Of a stretch of 64,000 bases of DNA, positions 51,946-61,300 are shown one piece after another; within the stretch, counting starts at the first letter, position 1; each line of letters opens with the position of its first letter. The stretch lies in the IMG/VR virus record IMGVR_UViG_3300032360_000001, positions 1 through 64,000 of that record. One strand, given 5' to 3'. The notes under the pieces were generated by a model. The model ran no database searches, had not been told where the DNA came from, and saw only the letters and a list, made by a program, of their open reading frames with translations. Made by a program: the position numbers and the translations under genes. This stretch comes from a virus.

Positions 51946-52783
51946 GAATCTCTTTTATGTTCGGGATCTTTTCGTAGTGATTTTTTTGGTGTTGTTTCGT
52001 TTCGGGGCTTAATGCGCTTGTAATTATTTCATTGTCTATATACTCCAGCCCAATAAATTCTAGTACGTTTTTGAAAAAGCTTACGCGTTCTTCTAACCCA
52101 ATAGAGGGCCCGAGAAAGTCTTCATAACACACATCAAGATATTCAAGGCTTTTGAACTCCAAATAGGTTGGATATGTTTCACTTAGTCTGCTCATCTTTT
52201 CATACTCCGCCCCGACCCAATTCATTGGGATCGGTTCGTATTCGGTAGAGTCAACTACTTTTCTGTTATCTTTGTCAAGGGCGTGCCATATTCCTTCCTG
52301 CTTAGCTGCCCCTTTTGAGAGTATGATATCAAGAATACCCTTCCTATGTGCGTATAATATTTTTATATCATGATCCGCCGCGTAATCAAGTATAATTTTA
52401 TTATTCTGTATTGAAATTACATCATGTAAGTGCTTTATACCATGAAATTTTGCATAGAATTCATCAAGTAGTTTATATATTTGGCCCGCGGTTAATTTTC
52501 TGATTACGGTTACTCCACCTTTTTTATCAAGGACGAGTTTATGTAGCAGGCCAGCTTTTTCGAAGCAGCGCGCTATGCTATGACCGTCTTGCTTGTTTAA
52601 ACGGGGCTTTCTTAGGGGGTTATTCAATGGCTCATCTATAAAAAGGCTATTTGCTAAGTGTTGGCTGCTGCCCGGATCGGGAGGCGCTGCCCGATTACAG
52701 TTAAGGAGCATGGTATTTCTAATGCAATGGGAAAGTGTCGTTGTTCCCGTTCTAGCACCACCGAATATCAATACTTTGTTCAT
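51917..52783 (-). CDS. sulfotransferase-like P-loop protein (copy 3)
   Basis: A 288-residue protein that starts with KVLIFGGARTGTTTLSHCI, a phosphosulfate-binding loop of the classic sulfotransferase type rather than the HVPKTGG type of copies 1 and 2. LYAHRKGILDIILSKGAA in the middle replaces the usual RNPxxR 3'-phosphate-binding motif with H-R-K, which is atypical. The end is a helical EHE/WHAQLKE stretch. The ATGA overlap with the glycosyltransferase stop couples the two genes. A kinase is a weaker alternative. Confidence 0.7.
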   Translation of the reverse strand: MNKVLIFGGARTGTTTLSHCIRNTMLLNCNRAAPPDPGSSQHLANSLFIDEPLNNPLRKPRLNKQDGHSIARCFEKAGLLHKLVLDKKGGVTVIRKLTAGQIYKLLDEFYAKFHGIKHLHDVISIQNNKIILDYAADHDIKILYAHRKGILDIILSKGAAKQEGIWHALDKDNRKVVDSTEYEPIPMNWVGAEYEKMSRLSETYPTYLEFKSLEYLDVCYEDFLGPSIGLEERVSFFKNVLEFIGLEYIDNEIITSALSPETKQHQKNHYEKIPNIKEIHEWHAQLKE

Positions 52784-55059
52784 AGGCTTTTGTATATCTC
52801 ACTTTCTTCGAAGGTCGCCCTAAAATGTTCTTGAGATATTTTTTTTCTGATCTCGCAATTTTTAAGGTATTTATGAGTTTCCCCAACAAGATCTAAATTC
52901 TCTGCTTTTCTCGCGCACTCCTCTAATGAATCATAATATAATGGATAATCCTTACCTAGGTATTCCATCACCGCAGGCAATGGATTAACAAGGAGCGGCG
53001 TTGCCCGCGCAATGCACTCTATCACTGCATTATTTGCGCTAGAATCATAAAGATCTAAAAAAACTATATTTTCAGAAAGAAGTATATCATAGTCCTCGTT
53101 GGAGAGGGAGCTACTTGTCTCCGTGTTGTCTATGTATTTTTGTTCTATTTCTATCTTATATATACCTTTTTCTTTCTGCAGCATCCCGTTTATTACCTCA
53201 AGCGGCCTAGCGGAAGAATAGGGTATCAACCTAAGCTTGGTGTATTGATTGCCTTGCGCGATTGGCACCGAATAAATGGAGTTCAGTTTCCTTAACCAAT
53301 AACCAATGTTTACTATTCGTTTGTTTTTATTTTTTAAAAATTTATCATAGTCGAAAAGAGTTTCGGGTATTTCTGTTGGATGAATGAGTGAGCATACCGT
53401 TTTTCCCGTCGTTTCCCTTAGGTACTTTGCGTGGTACTCTGATAACGTGAACAACCCCGCACAATGCTCTAGGCTTTCTTGGAACTCGTCTCCCGCGATA
53501 ATGTTCTGCAAGGAATACTTGTTGAAAAACCAAGGGGGCATGTTTTGTGGGTTATGGAAAAATCCGATCCAAGGAATCTTGTAGGGTATAACTTTTTTTT
53601 CTCTCCTGTGTTCTTCTAAGTGCCAAGCGAAATTATTCTCCAAGAAGCCGTCCAACAGAACTCCATTTTTATTGTGCAAAGAAGTTAACGCGCCCACGGC
53701 GTATCTCCAGCCGCTCCTATGGGAATCGAAAACGGTTTGTAAGCCTAAGTTTATTTTCCCCTTGGGGTTTGACGCTCCGAACTTAAAGTTCTCCTGTCTC
53801 CCTCCCCACCCACTATCTATTTGCTTTATGAATTCTAATATTTCTTTGTGTTTTTTGTTTTCGCTATTGGTTAGAAATTTAATGGTTTTTGATTTTAACC
53901 TTTTGTTTTCGACGTTAAGCCTCGCGTGTTTTTGTAAATTTTGATTTTCTACCGCGTGCACATGGATACTCTTGGGCTGAATTTTCGAGCTAAAGCTTTT
54001 TCTCCAAAACCCTATATTATGAAGCTTGTCAAAAAGCCCGACGTCGAACTTTTCACATATCTGATTCATGCATTCTTGTTCAAAAAAATCAGAATTATTT
54101 ATATAAGCATCTTTCCAGAAATTTGGTAAATCCGAGTCCGCACAGAACACGTATCCCGCGTTAAAGAACCCATAGTCAATAGAGTTGCCCGCGTCAGACG
54201 AACCCGCCTTATGATAGTGTGGAGACAGAAAAATATCTTTATCAAATTTCTCCTGAAGGGAATCTAGCACAATCATATCACTGTCCAAAAAGAATACATT
54301 ATCATGATTCTCTAGCGCGTAACTCATGCAATCCATTTTTTTTATAATACATTCTGGGCGATGGTAATCATTTTTTCTTTCGAAATTATATTTCTCATTT
54401 ATAGAGTCTAGAGTTTTTTGTTCCATTTCGGCCCTAAAGAAAACATTACCCAAGTCCAAATTTAGACAAGATAGGAAGTACTCGGTTTCTTTATCGCAGA
54501 CAACATATATAGGCTCATCATGGAACCCCCTTAAGCTTTTGATTAAAATCGCCGACTCTTCTTTCACTTCTTTCGTTGCCACGAAGCAAAAGCTTTGTAT
54601 CTTGTGGTCAATTTCCGAGGAGCCTTTCCCTTCAAAAATTAACTTGTATGGATATTCCTTTTCGTAGATATCCGCTATCTTGTCTATAGCTTTATAAGCA
54701 GACGTTTCGTCTTCGGAATGTTTAAGCTTTATTGGGAAAAGCGTACTTGCAGAAGTGGTGTGCCGCTTTATTGTTTCGAAAGCCTCTCGGTCTTCTGAGT
54801 AGTCTGCGACAAAGAAAATCCATTTTTTACCAAGCATTTGTTCTTCTATGTCGTTCAGAAGTTCCGTGGTCTCTTCCGCGTTGCTTGCTGTATATAGACA
54901 GACCCTAAACTTGTCCGTTAAGTGTGATTTCTCGGTTTTGTTTAAAATAGATTCAAAAATTTTTGAATTTTTGGGTCCAAGTGTGCCGTCGCTTAGTCTG
55001 CGTAAGCCAATCTTCACCTCCCCTAGGGTTAGCGTGTCTGCTGTCTCTAGAGAGTCCAT
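52780..55059 (-). CDS. multidomain glycosyltransferase (GT-A plus GT-B)
   Basis: A 759-residue protein with three parts. Residues 1-145 look like a truncated or degenerate GT2-type module (CLYTASNAEETTELLNDIEE, KKWIFFVADYSEDREAFETI). Residues 150-385 are a GT8-like GT-A domain: FCFVATKEVKEESAILIKSL, then VFFLDSDMIVLDSL with the metal-binding DxD, and a FNAGYVFCADSDLPNFW strand typical of GT8. Residues 425-759 are a GT-B-type glycosyltransferase: AGLFTLSEYHAKYLRE, RIVNIGYWLRKLNS, and a final NAVIECIARATPLLVNPLPAV donor-binding stretch. It overlaps both neighbours. It would build a glycan that the sulfotransferases downstream could sulfate. Confidence 0.85.
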   Translation of the reverse strand: MDSLETADTLTLGEVKIGLRRLSDGTLGPKNSKIFESILNKTEKSHLTDKFRVCLYTASNAEETTELLNDIEEQMLGKKWIFFVADYSEDREAFETIKRHTTSASTLFPIKLKHSEDETSAYKAIDKIADIYEKEYPYKLIFEGKGSSEIDHKIQSFCFVATKEVKEESAILIKSLRGFHDEPIYVVCDKETEYFLSCLNLDLGNVFFRAEMEQKTLDSINEKYNFERKNDYHRPECIIKKMDCMSYALENHDNVFFLDSDMIVLDSLQEKFDKDIFLSPHYHKAGSSDAGNSIDYGFFNAGYVFCADSDLPNFWKDAYINNSDFFEQECMNQICEKFDVGLFDKLHNIGFWRKSFSSKIQPKSIHVHAVENQNLQKHARLNVENKRLKSKTIKFLTNSENKKHKEILEFIKQIDSGWGGRQENFKFGASNPKGKINLGLQTVFDSHRSGWRYAVGALTSLHNKNGVLLDGFLENNFAWHLEEHRREKKVIPYKIPWIGFFHNPQNMPPWFFNKYSLQNIIAGDEFQESLEHCAGLFTLSEYHAKYLRETTGKTVCSLIHPTEIPETLFDYDKFLKNKNKRIVNIGYWLRKLNSIYSVPIAQGNQYTKLRLIPYSSARPLEVINGMLQKEKGIYKIEIEQKYIDNTETSSSLSNEDYDILLSENIVFLDLYDSSANNAVIECIARATPLLVNPLPAVMEYLGKDYPLYYDSLEECARKAENLDLVGETHKYLKNCEIRKKISQEHFRATFEESEIYKSL

Positions 55060-55298
55060 TCTGAGCCGTTAATTATTTCTAAAAATTCTTGGTGAGAATA
55101 CTCTTTTCTTCCTATCAAATCTTTTGTAATTTCAAATATAAAGTTGGGCTGCTCTCCCTTGTATTTTACAAATGTTTTGCTCCGGTCTATAGAATACCTC
55201 ATTGTTGATGGGCTGCTTTGCAGGACATCTGCGAAATCGATATAGTCTATTTCATCCGCGTCTAGTATAACATATTTTACGTCTTCTCTTAATCTCAT
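55047..55298 (-). CDS. small protein between fibre genes and glycosyltransferase
   Basis: An 83-residue protein with VILDADEIDYIDFADVLQSS, RSKTFVKYKGEQPNFIFE and a final HQEFLEIINGSEW. It has no recognised family. Its stop overlaps the start of the glycosyltransferase by 13 bp, and it is 16 bp after the LamG-like fibre gene. A fibre assembly chaperone or a small structural protein is possible. Coding status is supported by the tight fit and the gene order. Confidence 0.6.
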   Translation of the reverse strand: MRLREDVKYVILDADEIDYIDFADVLQSSPSTMRYSIDRSKTFVKYKGEQPNFIFEITKDLIGRKEYSHQEFLEIINGSEWTL

Positions 55299-55314
55299 TG
55301 TGTTTTTCTTTTAT

Positions 55315-56364
55315 TTAATGATTTGGGTGATTTGGGCCAATAGCGCCGCCTTGACGCCATGGGTAATATATATGATTTAGTGCTAAGTAGTTTTGTCTTA
55401 ATTCTGAGTGTTTTAGGGCTCTATCATAAACTAAAATGTGACCGACCCCGCCGTTTAGCGCGTAGTTTACCGACCCCAAGAAACCTTCATACTCTTCCGC
55501 CATCGCCATGGCGATTATCGACTGCGTTCCGCCAATAACCCCGGCAGGAACCATTTCTCCTCCGTGATTTGTGCCGGCTTGACAATTCGATCCCGGAATT
55601 AACCTTTGATAAACTCCATTTACATACAAAGTAATTCTATCCTTGTCCTGATAGGAACTTTCACCCTCGCCTATGATATTCCCCGTTTCTTTCACTAATG
55701 AAAACATATACCATTTATTAAACTCAAGCTTCTGTCCGATTGAACGGCGAGCACTAAACATTGGCATCGAGAATTGTAACGGGTCTCCGCAGAAGAGGGC
55801 AATTCTCATGCCTTGGGAGTCATTGTCCTCCATGATTCCAACTGAGCATCCGCCGTTGGAGTAGTCGTTCATGGCACCAACCCCAATGAGACCCTGCTGT
55901 CTTACACACGCCCCCTTGGACCCCGGGAATGAGCTTGTGAAACCCCAGATATTTAAGGTAAAATCACCTGCCGCGTTAAGCGTGAAATTATCTGAATACC
56001 CCCCATCGCATTGGTGTAAATGATTATCGATTCCATCCCCTACCATATACCCTTCGGAGGTAGTCGTCGGTCCTTCAAAATCGGGTGCCCCAGATTCTCC
56101 AGCTGGCGTCGTCTCCATGCTAATAAGACATAAATCCTCTCCCCCCTCCACTAAATTCTCGTATACATCTCCCCCATTTGAATCGTCGTAAGAATCGCTA
56201 TTGTTCGGGTCAAAGTGGCCAATAAGATTTTTGCTTATGAGCCCTCCGCTATCTCCACCTTCGCCTACGCTTTTTGGCCTGAACCAATCGTCAGAGACAA
56301 TTGAGCTAGACTTCTGCCCCAGTGCTCGTAACCAAGCAGTGCTTTTCCAATCTGTTATATGCAT
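55315..56364 (-). CDS. LamG/ConA-like tail fibre protein 2
   Basis: A 349-residue protein. After a short N-terminus (KSTAWLRALGQKSS) the body shows NLIGHFDPNNSDS, EGYMVGDGIDNHLHQ and LNIWGFTSSFPGSKG, then ITLYVNGVYQRLIPGSN and a final VGHILVYDRALKHSELRQNY. This is the strand order of laminin-G/ConA-like domains, which bind sugars. It shares phrases with the 332-residue protein two genes upstream, indicating duplication. It probably sits at the end of a fibre. Confidence 0.7.
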   Translation of the reverse strand: MHITDWKSTAWLRALGQKSSSIVSDDWFRPKSVGEGGDSGGLISKNLIGHFDPNNSDSYDDSNGGDVYENLVEGGEDLCLISMETTPAGESGAPDFEGPTTTSEGYMVGDGIDNHLHQCDGGYSDNFTLNAAGDFTLNIWGFTSSFPGSKGACVRQQGLIGVGAMNDYSNGGCSVGIMEDNDSQGMRIALFCGDPLQFSMPMFSARRSIGQKLEFNKWYMFSLVKETGNIIGEGESSYQDKDRITLYVNGVYQRLIPGSNCQAGTNHGGEMVPAGVIGGTQSIIAMAMAEEYEGFLGSVNYALNGGVGHILVYDRALKHSELRQNYLALNHIYYPWRQGGAIGPNHPNH

Positions 56365-56366
56365 CC

Positions 56367-57314
56367 TTAATCCTGTATCCCGTATGCCGCTAAGACCCCG
56401 CTTGGAAGCGTATTGTGCTCATGAGGAGAAATCCCCGGGCCCCCTGTACCAAAGCAAGTAAAAACAAGCATGCCTGTTTTCCCAGAGTGAAAAGCTACAG
56501 GTTTTTCTCCTATGAATGAGAATTCATTCATGAAGCTCACGTTGTTACCCGTTGGACAGGTCACCATTATCGTGGCTGCTGCGCCAGTTGTAAACCCGGA
56601 CATATTAAATCCAGTTATATCTCCCGTCACCATCATCTGTGAAAACGAGTGCTCAAAGCTTCCCGTAAATCCGCTTTGTTCAATCATGCCAATTCCGCTA
56701 TCTTCCGAATTTGTTCCTCCGCTATAAATATGGTGACCCGTGTAGCCACCACCCCCTCCGCCGCCTCCGCCACCCCCGGCGCTGGCGCTATTATTTCCGC
56801 TTATAATTAATCTGCCCGTGTCACCTGTGATAATAATATTTCCGGCACCACTTAGGCTTCTGAATCGAAAAATACTTGTTCCATCTTCCGTTACGCCTAT
56901 ACCGCTGAATACGCCGCTTAGGCCCGTGGCCGAGTCATCAGTGCCTATATTGTGTCCCGTTGGAGATGGTTTTCCGGTGAAGTCTATCACCAAATCTCCT
57001 GTGTAGCCAGTAATCTGTATACCGCTACCACCCACCATTGATTTAAAAAGAAAAGTATTCTGAACTTTCACTATGAATAGCCCTGAGCCGCTTACGCCAT
57101 CGCCGCTCACATTCCTCACCTCCGCCAGCTGGTTTGTGGAGGCAATGTCGCCGCTAATCATAAACCTATCTCCCTCCGAAGAAATAAATATTCCGTCCCC
57201 CGGGCTTCCTATTTTGAAAATATTCTCATAATCAGTATGAGCTCCGCCTTGTTCCCATCCTGATGTGCTTATTTGTTTTACAAATATTTGCTTATTTTTC
57301 TTTCCTAGATCCAT
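56367..57314 (-). CDS. tail fibre/virion protein with glycine spacer and shared C-terminal domain
   Basis: A 315-residue protein. The N-terminal half is beta-solenoid-like with ITGYTGDLVIDFTG and IIITGDTGRLIISG repeats. A poly-Gly run near residue 185 separates it from the C-terminal half, where FSQMMVTGDITGFNMSGF and NEFSFIGEKPVAFHSGKTGMLVFTCFGTGG match the end of the collagen-like fibre (NNFSFIGIEPHTLEIGKVGMLTITAYG). The poly-Gly looks like a flexible hinge. The start follows an AGAAGAAGAAG stretch. Fibre or decoration role is inferred from this sharing and from neighbours. Confidence 0.65.
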   Translation of the reverse strand: MDLGKKNKQIFVKQISTSGWEQGGAHTDYENIFKIGSPGDGIFISSEGDRFMISGDIASTNQLAEVRNVSGDGVSGSGLFIVKVQNTFLFKSMVGGSGIQITGYTGDLVIDFTGKPSPTGHNIGTDDSATGLSGVFSGIGVTEDGTSIFRFRSLSGAGNIIITGDTGRLIISGNNSASAGGGGGGGGGGGYTGHHIYSGGTNSEDSGIGMIEQSGFTGSFEHSFSQMMVTGDITGFNMSGFTTGAAATIMVTCPTGNNVSFMNEFSFIGEKPVAFHSGKTGMLVFTCFGTGGPGISPHEHNTLPSGVLAAYGIQD

Positions 57315-57362
57315 CTTCTTCTTCTTATTTTAGATATTAAATTGCGTTCTTGCTAATTATTT

Positions 57363-58361
57363 TTAGATAGTAAAGGTATCATTCGGGTCTTCTACAAAGA
57401 ATTGATTTTTTTCCCCGCTGTGCCTGTTGTAGTCTTCTCTTGTCGCTATATAATTTTGTATAATTCTGTTAATTCCTATGTTCCCGCTATATATCATAAT
57501 TTTTCCGAACTTCGCGCCTGATCTAGCATACTCATAGCTCCTTTCAATGACCTCTGCTTCCACTTCGTATTGCGAGTAGCTTGCACCTATGTATATCGGG
57601 GTACTATCGCCGTTTATCTCAAAGGGCCCGTTATCATTCTTAAGGGGTTGGATCTTACCGTCGACGGCCATCGTCCAACTCCTCGCGGCGTTTTCAATGG
57701 TCCTAGTGCCATCTTGTCCATACGCAACGAAATACCACCTCTCTTTTTCTATTGTCTTGAGATATGTTTTGGAAGTTGTTCCCCCCGCATTTTGTCCAAA
57801 GTCGTAATTATATCCCGTCTGAAATGCATACGCTGCGACTCCACCCCAGCTTAAGCTGGGTGACTGTGGCCCGCAGCTAAATATCATACTGCCGCTGCTG
57901 TTCCAAGATTGCTCAGGAAAGTTTACCCACATGCATACCGTCCAAGAACCTGCAAAATTCAAATTAAGGCCTGTCTCTTCGCCGTAGCTAAGCGACTCTG
58001 TGGGCCCCAAATAATCATCTACCCCATCTGCCTCAAAATAACGAGTAAGTCTAAAATCTGCCGAGCCGCTTGTCTCGCTATGGAAACCCGCTCCATTTAC
58101 ATACCCGCTGTTGTAAGACATCCCGTTATGGATAACTAAATGAGGATATTCATCGCTAACAAGATTCTTGTATTCCGCACCTACAACAGTACTTGTATCA
58201 TTTGGGGCAAAATATCCAACTAATTTTGTGCCATCAATTGGCGCTCCCAATTTTCCTCTCTCCGCCCTCCCAAGCCCCGGTAAAGGAGTCCCGTCACCAG
58301 AAAATATTCCTGATGGTATGCTTCCAATAAGCGCGCAATTCCGTGGCTGTGTAGAGAACAT
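57363..58361 (-). CDS. LamG/ConA-like tail fibre protein 1
   Basis: The ATG at 58361 is chosen because it starts just after the stop of the collagen-like gene; a further in-frame ATG at 58421 would overlap that gene by 59 bp. The 332-residue product contains LVGYFAPNDTSTV, YFEADGVDDYLGPTESL and GSWTVCMWVNFPEQSW, then WTMAVDGKIQPL and a FGKIMIYSGNIGINRIIQNY end, as in laminin-G/ConA-like domains. It resembles the protein at 55315-56364 at matching points (LIGHFDPN/LVGYFAPN; GDGIDNH/ADGVDDY). It is expected at the distal end of a fibre, binding sugars. Confidence 0.7.
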   Translation of the reverse strand: MFSTQPRNCALIGSIPSGIFSGDGTPLPGLGRAERGKLGAPIDGTKLVGYFAPNDTSTVVGAEYKNLVSDEYPHLVIHNGMSYNSGYVNGAGFHSETSGSADFRLTRYFEADGVDDYLGPTESLSYGEETGLNLNFAGSWTVCMWVNFPEQSWNSSGSMIFSCGPQSPSLSWGGVAAYAFQTGYNYDFGQNAGGTTSKTYLKTIEKERWYFVAYGQDGTRTIENAARSWTMAVDGKIQPLKNDNGPFEINGDSTPIYIGASYSQYEVEAEVIERSYEYARSGAKFGKIMIYSGNIGINRIIQNYIATREDYNRHSGEKNQFFVEDPNDTFTI

Positions 58362-58362
58362 G

Positions 58363-61300
58363 TTAAAGCGTGTAGTCTGATTCGGCCCAATGACACACAC
58401 AAGAGCCGGTAGTACTACCATACGCGGTTATCGTTAACATTCCGACTTTTCCTATTTCTAAGGTATGAGGCTCAATTCCTATAAAGCTAAAATTGTTTCC
58501 GCTTAAGAACCTAAAGTAATTCTCACCCACAGAATAAGCATCTACCGCGGTAACCTGAATCGTTATTGAGCGCCCCGCTTCTATGTTCACCAAGTTAAGT
58601 CCGTGAGCATGGTATGATAAATTAAACTTCTTTAAATTGCTGCCGGCCATATTAATATTGAAACTGGAGCCCCCTGCGCCTATAGCGTATGGATCTGGTG
58701 CCCACCCCGTAGACTTGAATTCACCCAAGTCTTCTACGCATTGATTAACCTGTCCACAGAATGTCAAATCTCCCACGGAGGAGCCAGCGTCATGGACATC
58801 AAATATTGTTTCACCCGCGTCATCTGTTATGCTCAAGCCTGATACGAGGGTCCCAGATTGTCCAGAGAACAAAGTGGTTTGAAGAACTGGTGAGGTTACT
58901 TTAGCGTTGGAAAGAGTTGTTTGTCCTCCCTCTTCGCTTTCGGTTGATATAGATATCTCTCCTTCGCTGGTTGCCCTTAGTGTCGTAGCCTCTGACGCTG
59001 AATCACCAGAGAGCCTTAGGTCAGCTAAGGTATTGGGAGAATAACCCGTTACGGGTGTTCCGCTTAGTGTTACTTCGTTTCCTGTTTTGGGCGCGCTTAT
59101 CCTAAGGTTATGATCGTTATCGAATCCTATATGTACTGCACCGCTCATGCCTACGCCAGACATTACCAAACTGTTATTGTTTAAATATAAACTATTCCAA
59201 TATAAATCAGGAGTACCAAGATCTGCTCCTCCATCCCACTGAGGAGAAAAGTGCATACAATTCTCGTGCAGGAAAATTCCATGGAAAGATGTGTCTACTG
59301 CCGGCGATCCCATGTAATCTGACCATGAACCTAATGTATCATAGTAGCCAGTTGGTGAAGTTATTATCCCATTACCGCCCTCAAACGTCATTGGGTCATA
59401 CGTGCCAACACTTATTTTTGCGGGGGGATGGCCCAACGCACCCGTGACATGTATTCCTCGGGTTTCTAAATTATTAATATACCCGTAGTCCGCGAGAACT
59501 TCGAACCACCATTTACCATTTTCAAAATTTCCGGGCTCGAAGCCTTCTTCGCCTTTATCACCAAGGCTATAAGCTCCGCTTTGGTGGGGAATTAAACTTC
59601 CGCTGGAATAAATGTCTCCCCTCACATCCAGCGTTCCAGACATGCCGGTGAGCAGTTCCCACGCTTGCGTTGAGCCAACCTCCATCCCGAAGAATTCCCC
59701 AACGCCTATTGAGTTAGAACGCGTAAAGCACCCGCAAACCGCTTCGTAAGCCAGCCCTTGCCAAAGCGCATTTGAACCAGACAATGAACCGGGACCAAGG
59801 CGGTCTCCCTCCAGACTCAGGACAATATCGCCACCATGGAATTGAAATGCGCCAGTATATCCTGTGGCCGGAGCTCCTGCGCCGCCACCGCCGCCTTCTC
59901 CAGCAGCGCCTGATCCCCCTGAGGGGCCTGCTGGAACGAAAGAGACTACGGTTTCCCCGGAATGAGTAAACACGCCTCCATCAACATCTCGGACAGTGTT
60001 ACTTGACGAGGATTTCCATGTAACTCCTACGCTATGATGGTAACCATGGTACGCAGGCTCGCCAGTAATCAAAAATGCAGCCCAATTTACATTGACTTTA
60101 TCTCGATGGAATAATTTTAATATGCCTCTATTTGCTACATCACCATAGTTTCCAAAATCATCAAGCCACTGAGAGGCATCTCCCCCGCGATAATTAGTAT
60201 GAGATATATCTATGCCCGACGTATCACGCATATCATCATTCGGGGTCACAAGCTTAAGCCCGCTGGTTCCCGGTCCCTCGGACCAAAGAGCTTCTGAATA
60301 CCCGCTATTAAAATAGAAACTAAAACTATATCCCCCGAAATCTCCGGTTGCTCCCGTTGCTCCCGTAATACCCGCCCCCGTGGCCCCCGTGACCCCTGTA
60401 GCGCCAATGCTCCCTACCTGCCCGGTGGGGCCAGCAGGAACAAAAGAGATCACGGTTTCCCCGGAATGAGTAAACGGGAAGTTCTCCTCCGAAGAGGTTC
60501 TCCATGAAGCTCCTATGTTTACCCAAGGTGCTGACGTTTTGGGCATGTTGTAGCGAACCGTGGGATTACCAGTAATCGTAAATGACATCCAATTTTCATT
60601 TACTTTATCTCTTGTAAATATTTTTAATATACCTCTATTTGTTTCGTCACCATAACTTCCAAAATCTAGAAGCCAACCAGAAACGGCACCTCCGCGATGA
60701 TTAAAATAAGATACATCTATGCCTGTCGTGTCGGGTGGAATAGCTGAGGCGAAGAGCTTAAATCCGCTGTCTCCCGGCCCATCAGCCCAATGAGCCGCTG
60801 TGTACCCGCTGTTATAATAGAAACTGAAACTGTCTCCACCGAAGTCTCCTGTTCCCTGCCCCGCCGCGCCTGTAGCGCCTGTAGCGCCTGTGGGTCCCGC
60901 TACGGTACTATCTGCGCCGGCTGGTCCCTGTATGCCTTGCGGTCCTTGCGGTCCAACTTGCGCATAAGACATTATTACCGGTTCTCCACTAAAAAAGGCT
61001 CCAGTATAGCCAGTGTAGGCCATCCCAGAAGAGACCCCCGTAACGGGTATTATGTTGTACCCTGTTATGTTATTTCCGGTTTGGAACGGGTCTCCCGAGT
61101 GGTGCACGATAGATCCAGTTATTTTATAAACTACAAATTGCGAAGAACCGGTTGCGCTATAGATTCTTAGTCTTCCTTTTATGTCTCCATCTGCATCGTC
61201 ATCAAATGACTGTACCCATCCCGATATATCTATCATATCGATTTGCTGATCGTCTACGTGTATACCTGAAACTTTTAGATAATCTATGCCAGAAGGTAGA

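Noticed and set aside
58362-58421. Upstream ATG for the first LamG-like fibre
   Set aside because: It would overlap the collagen-like gene by 59 bp with no ribosome-binding sequence, while the ATG at 58361 abuts that gene's stop.
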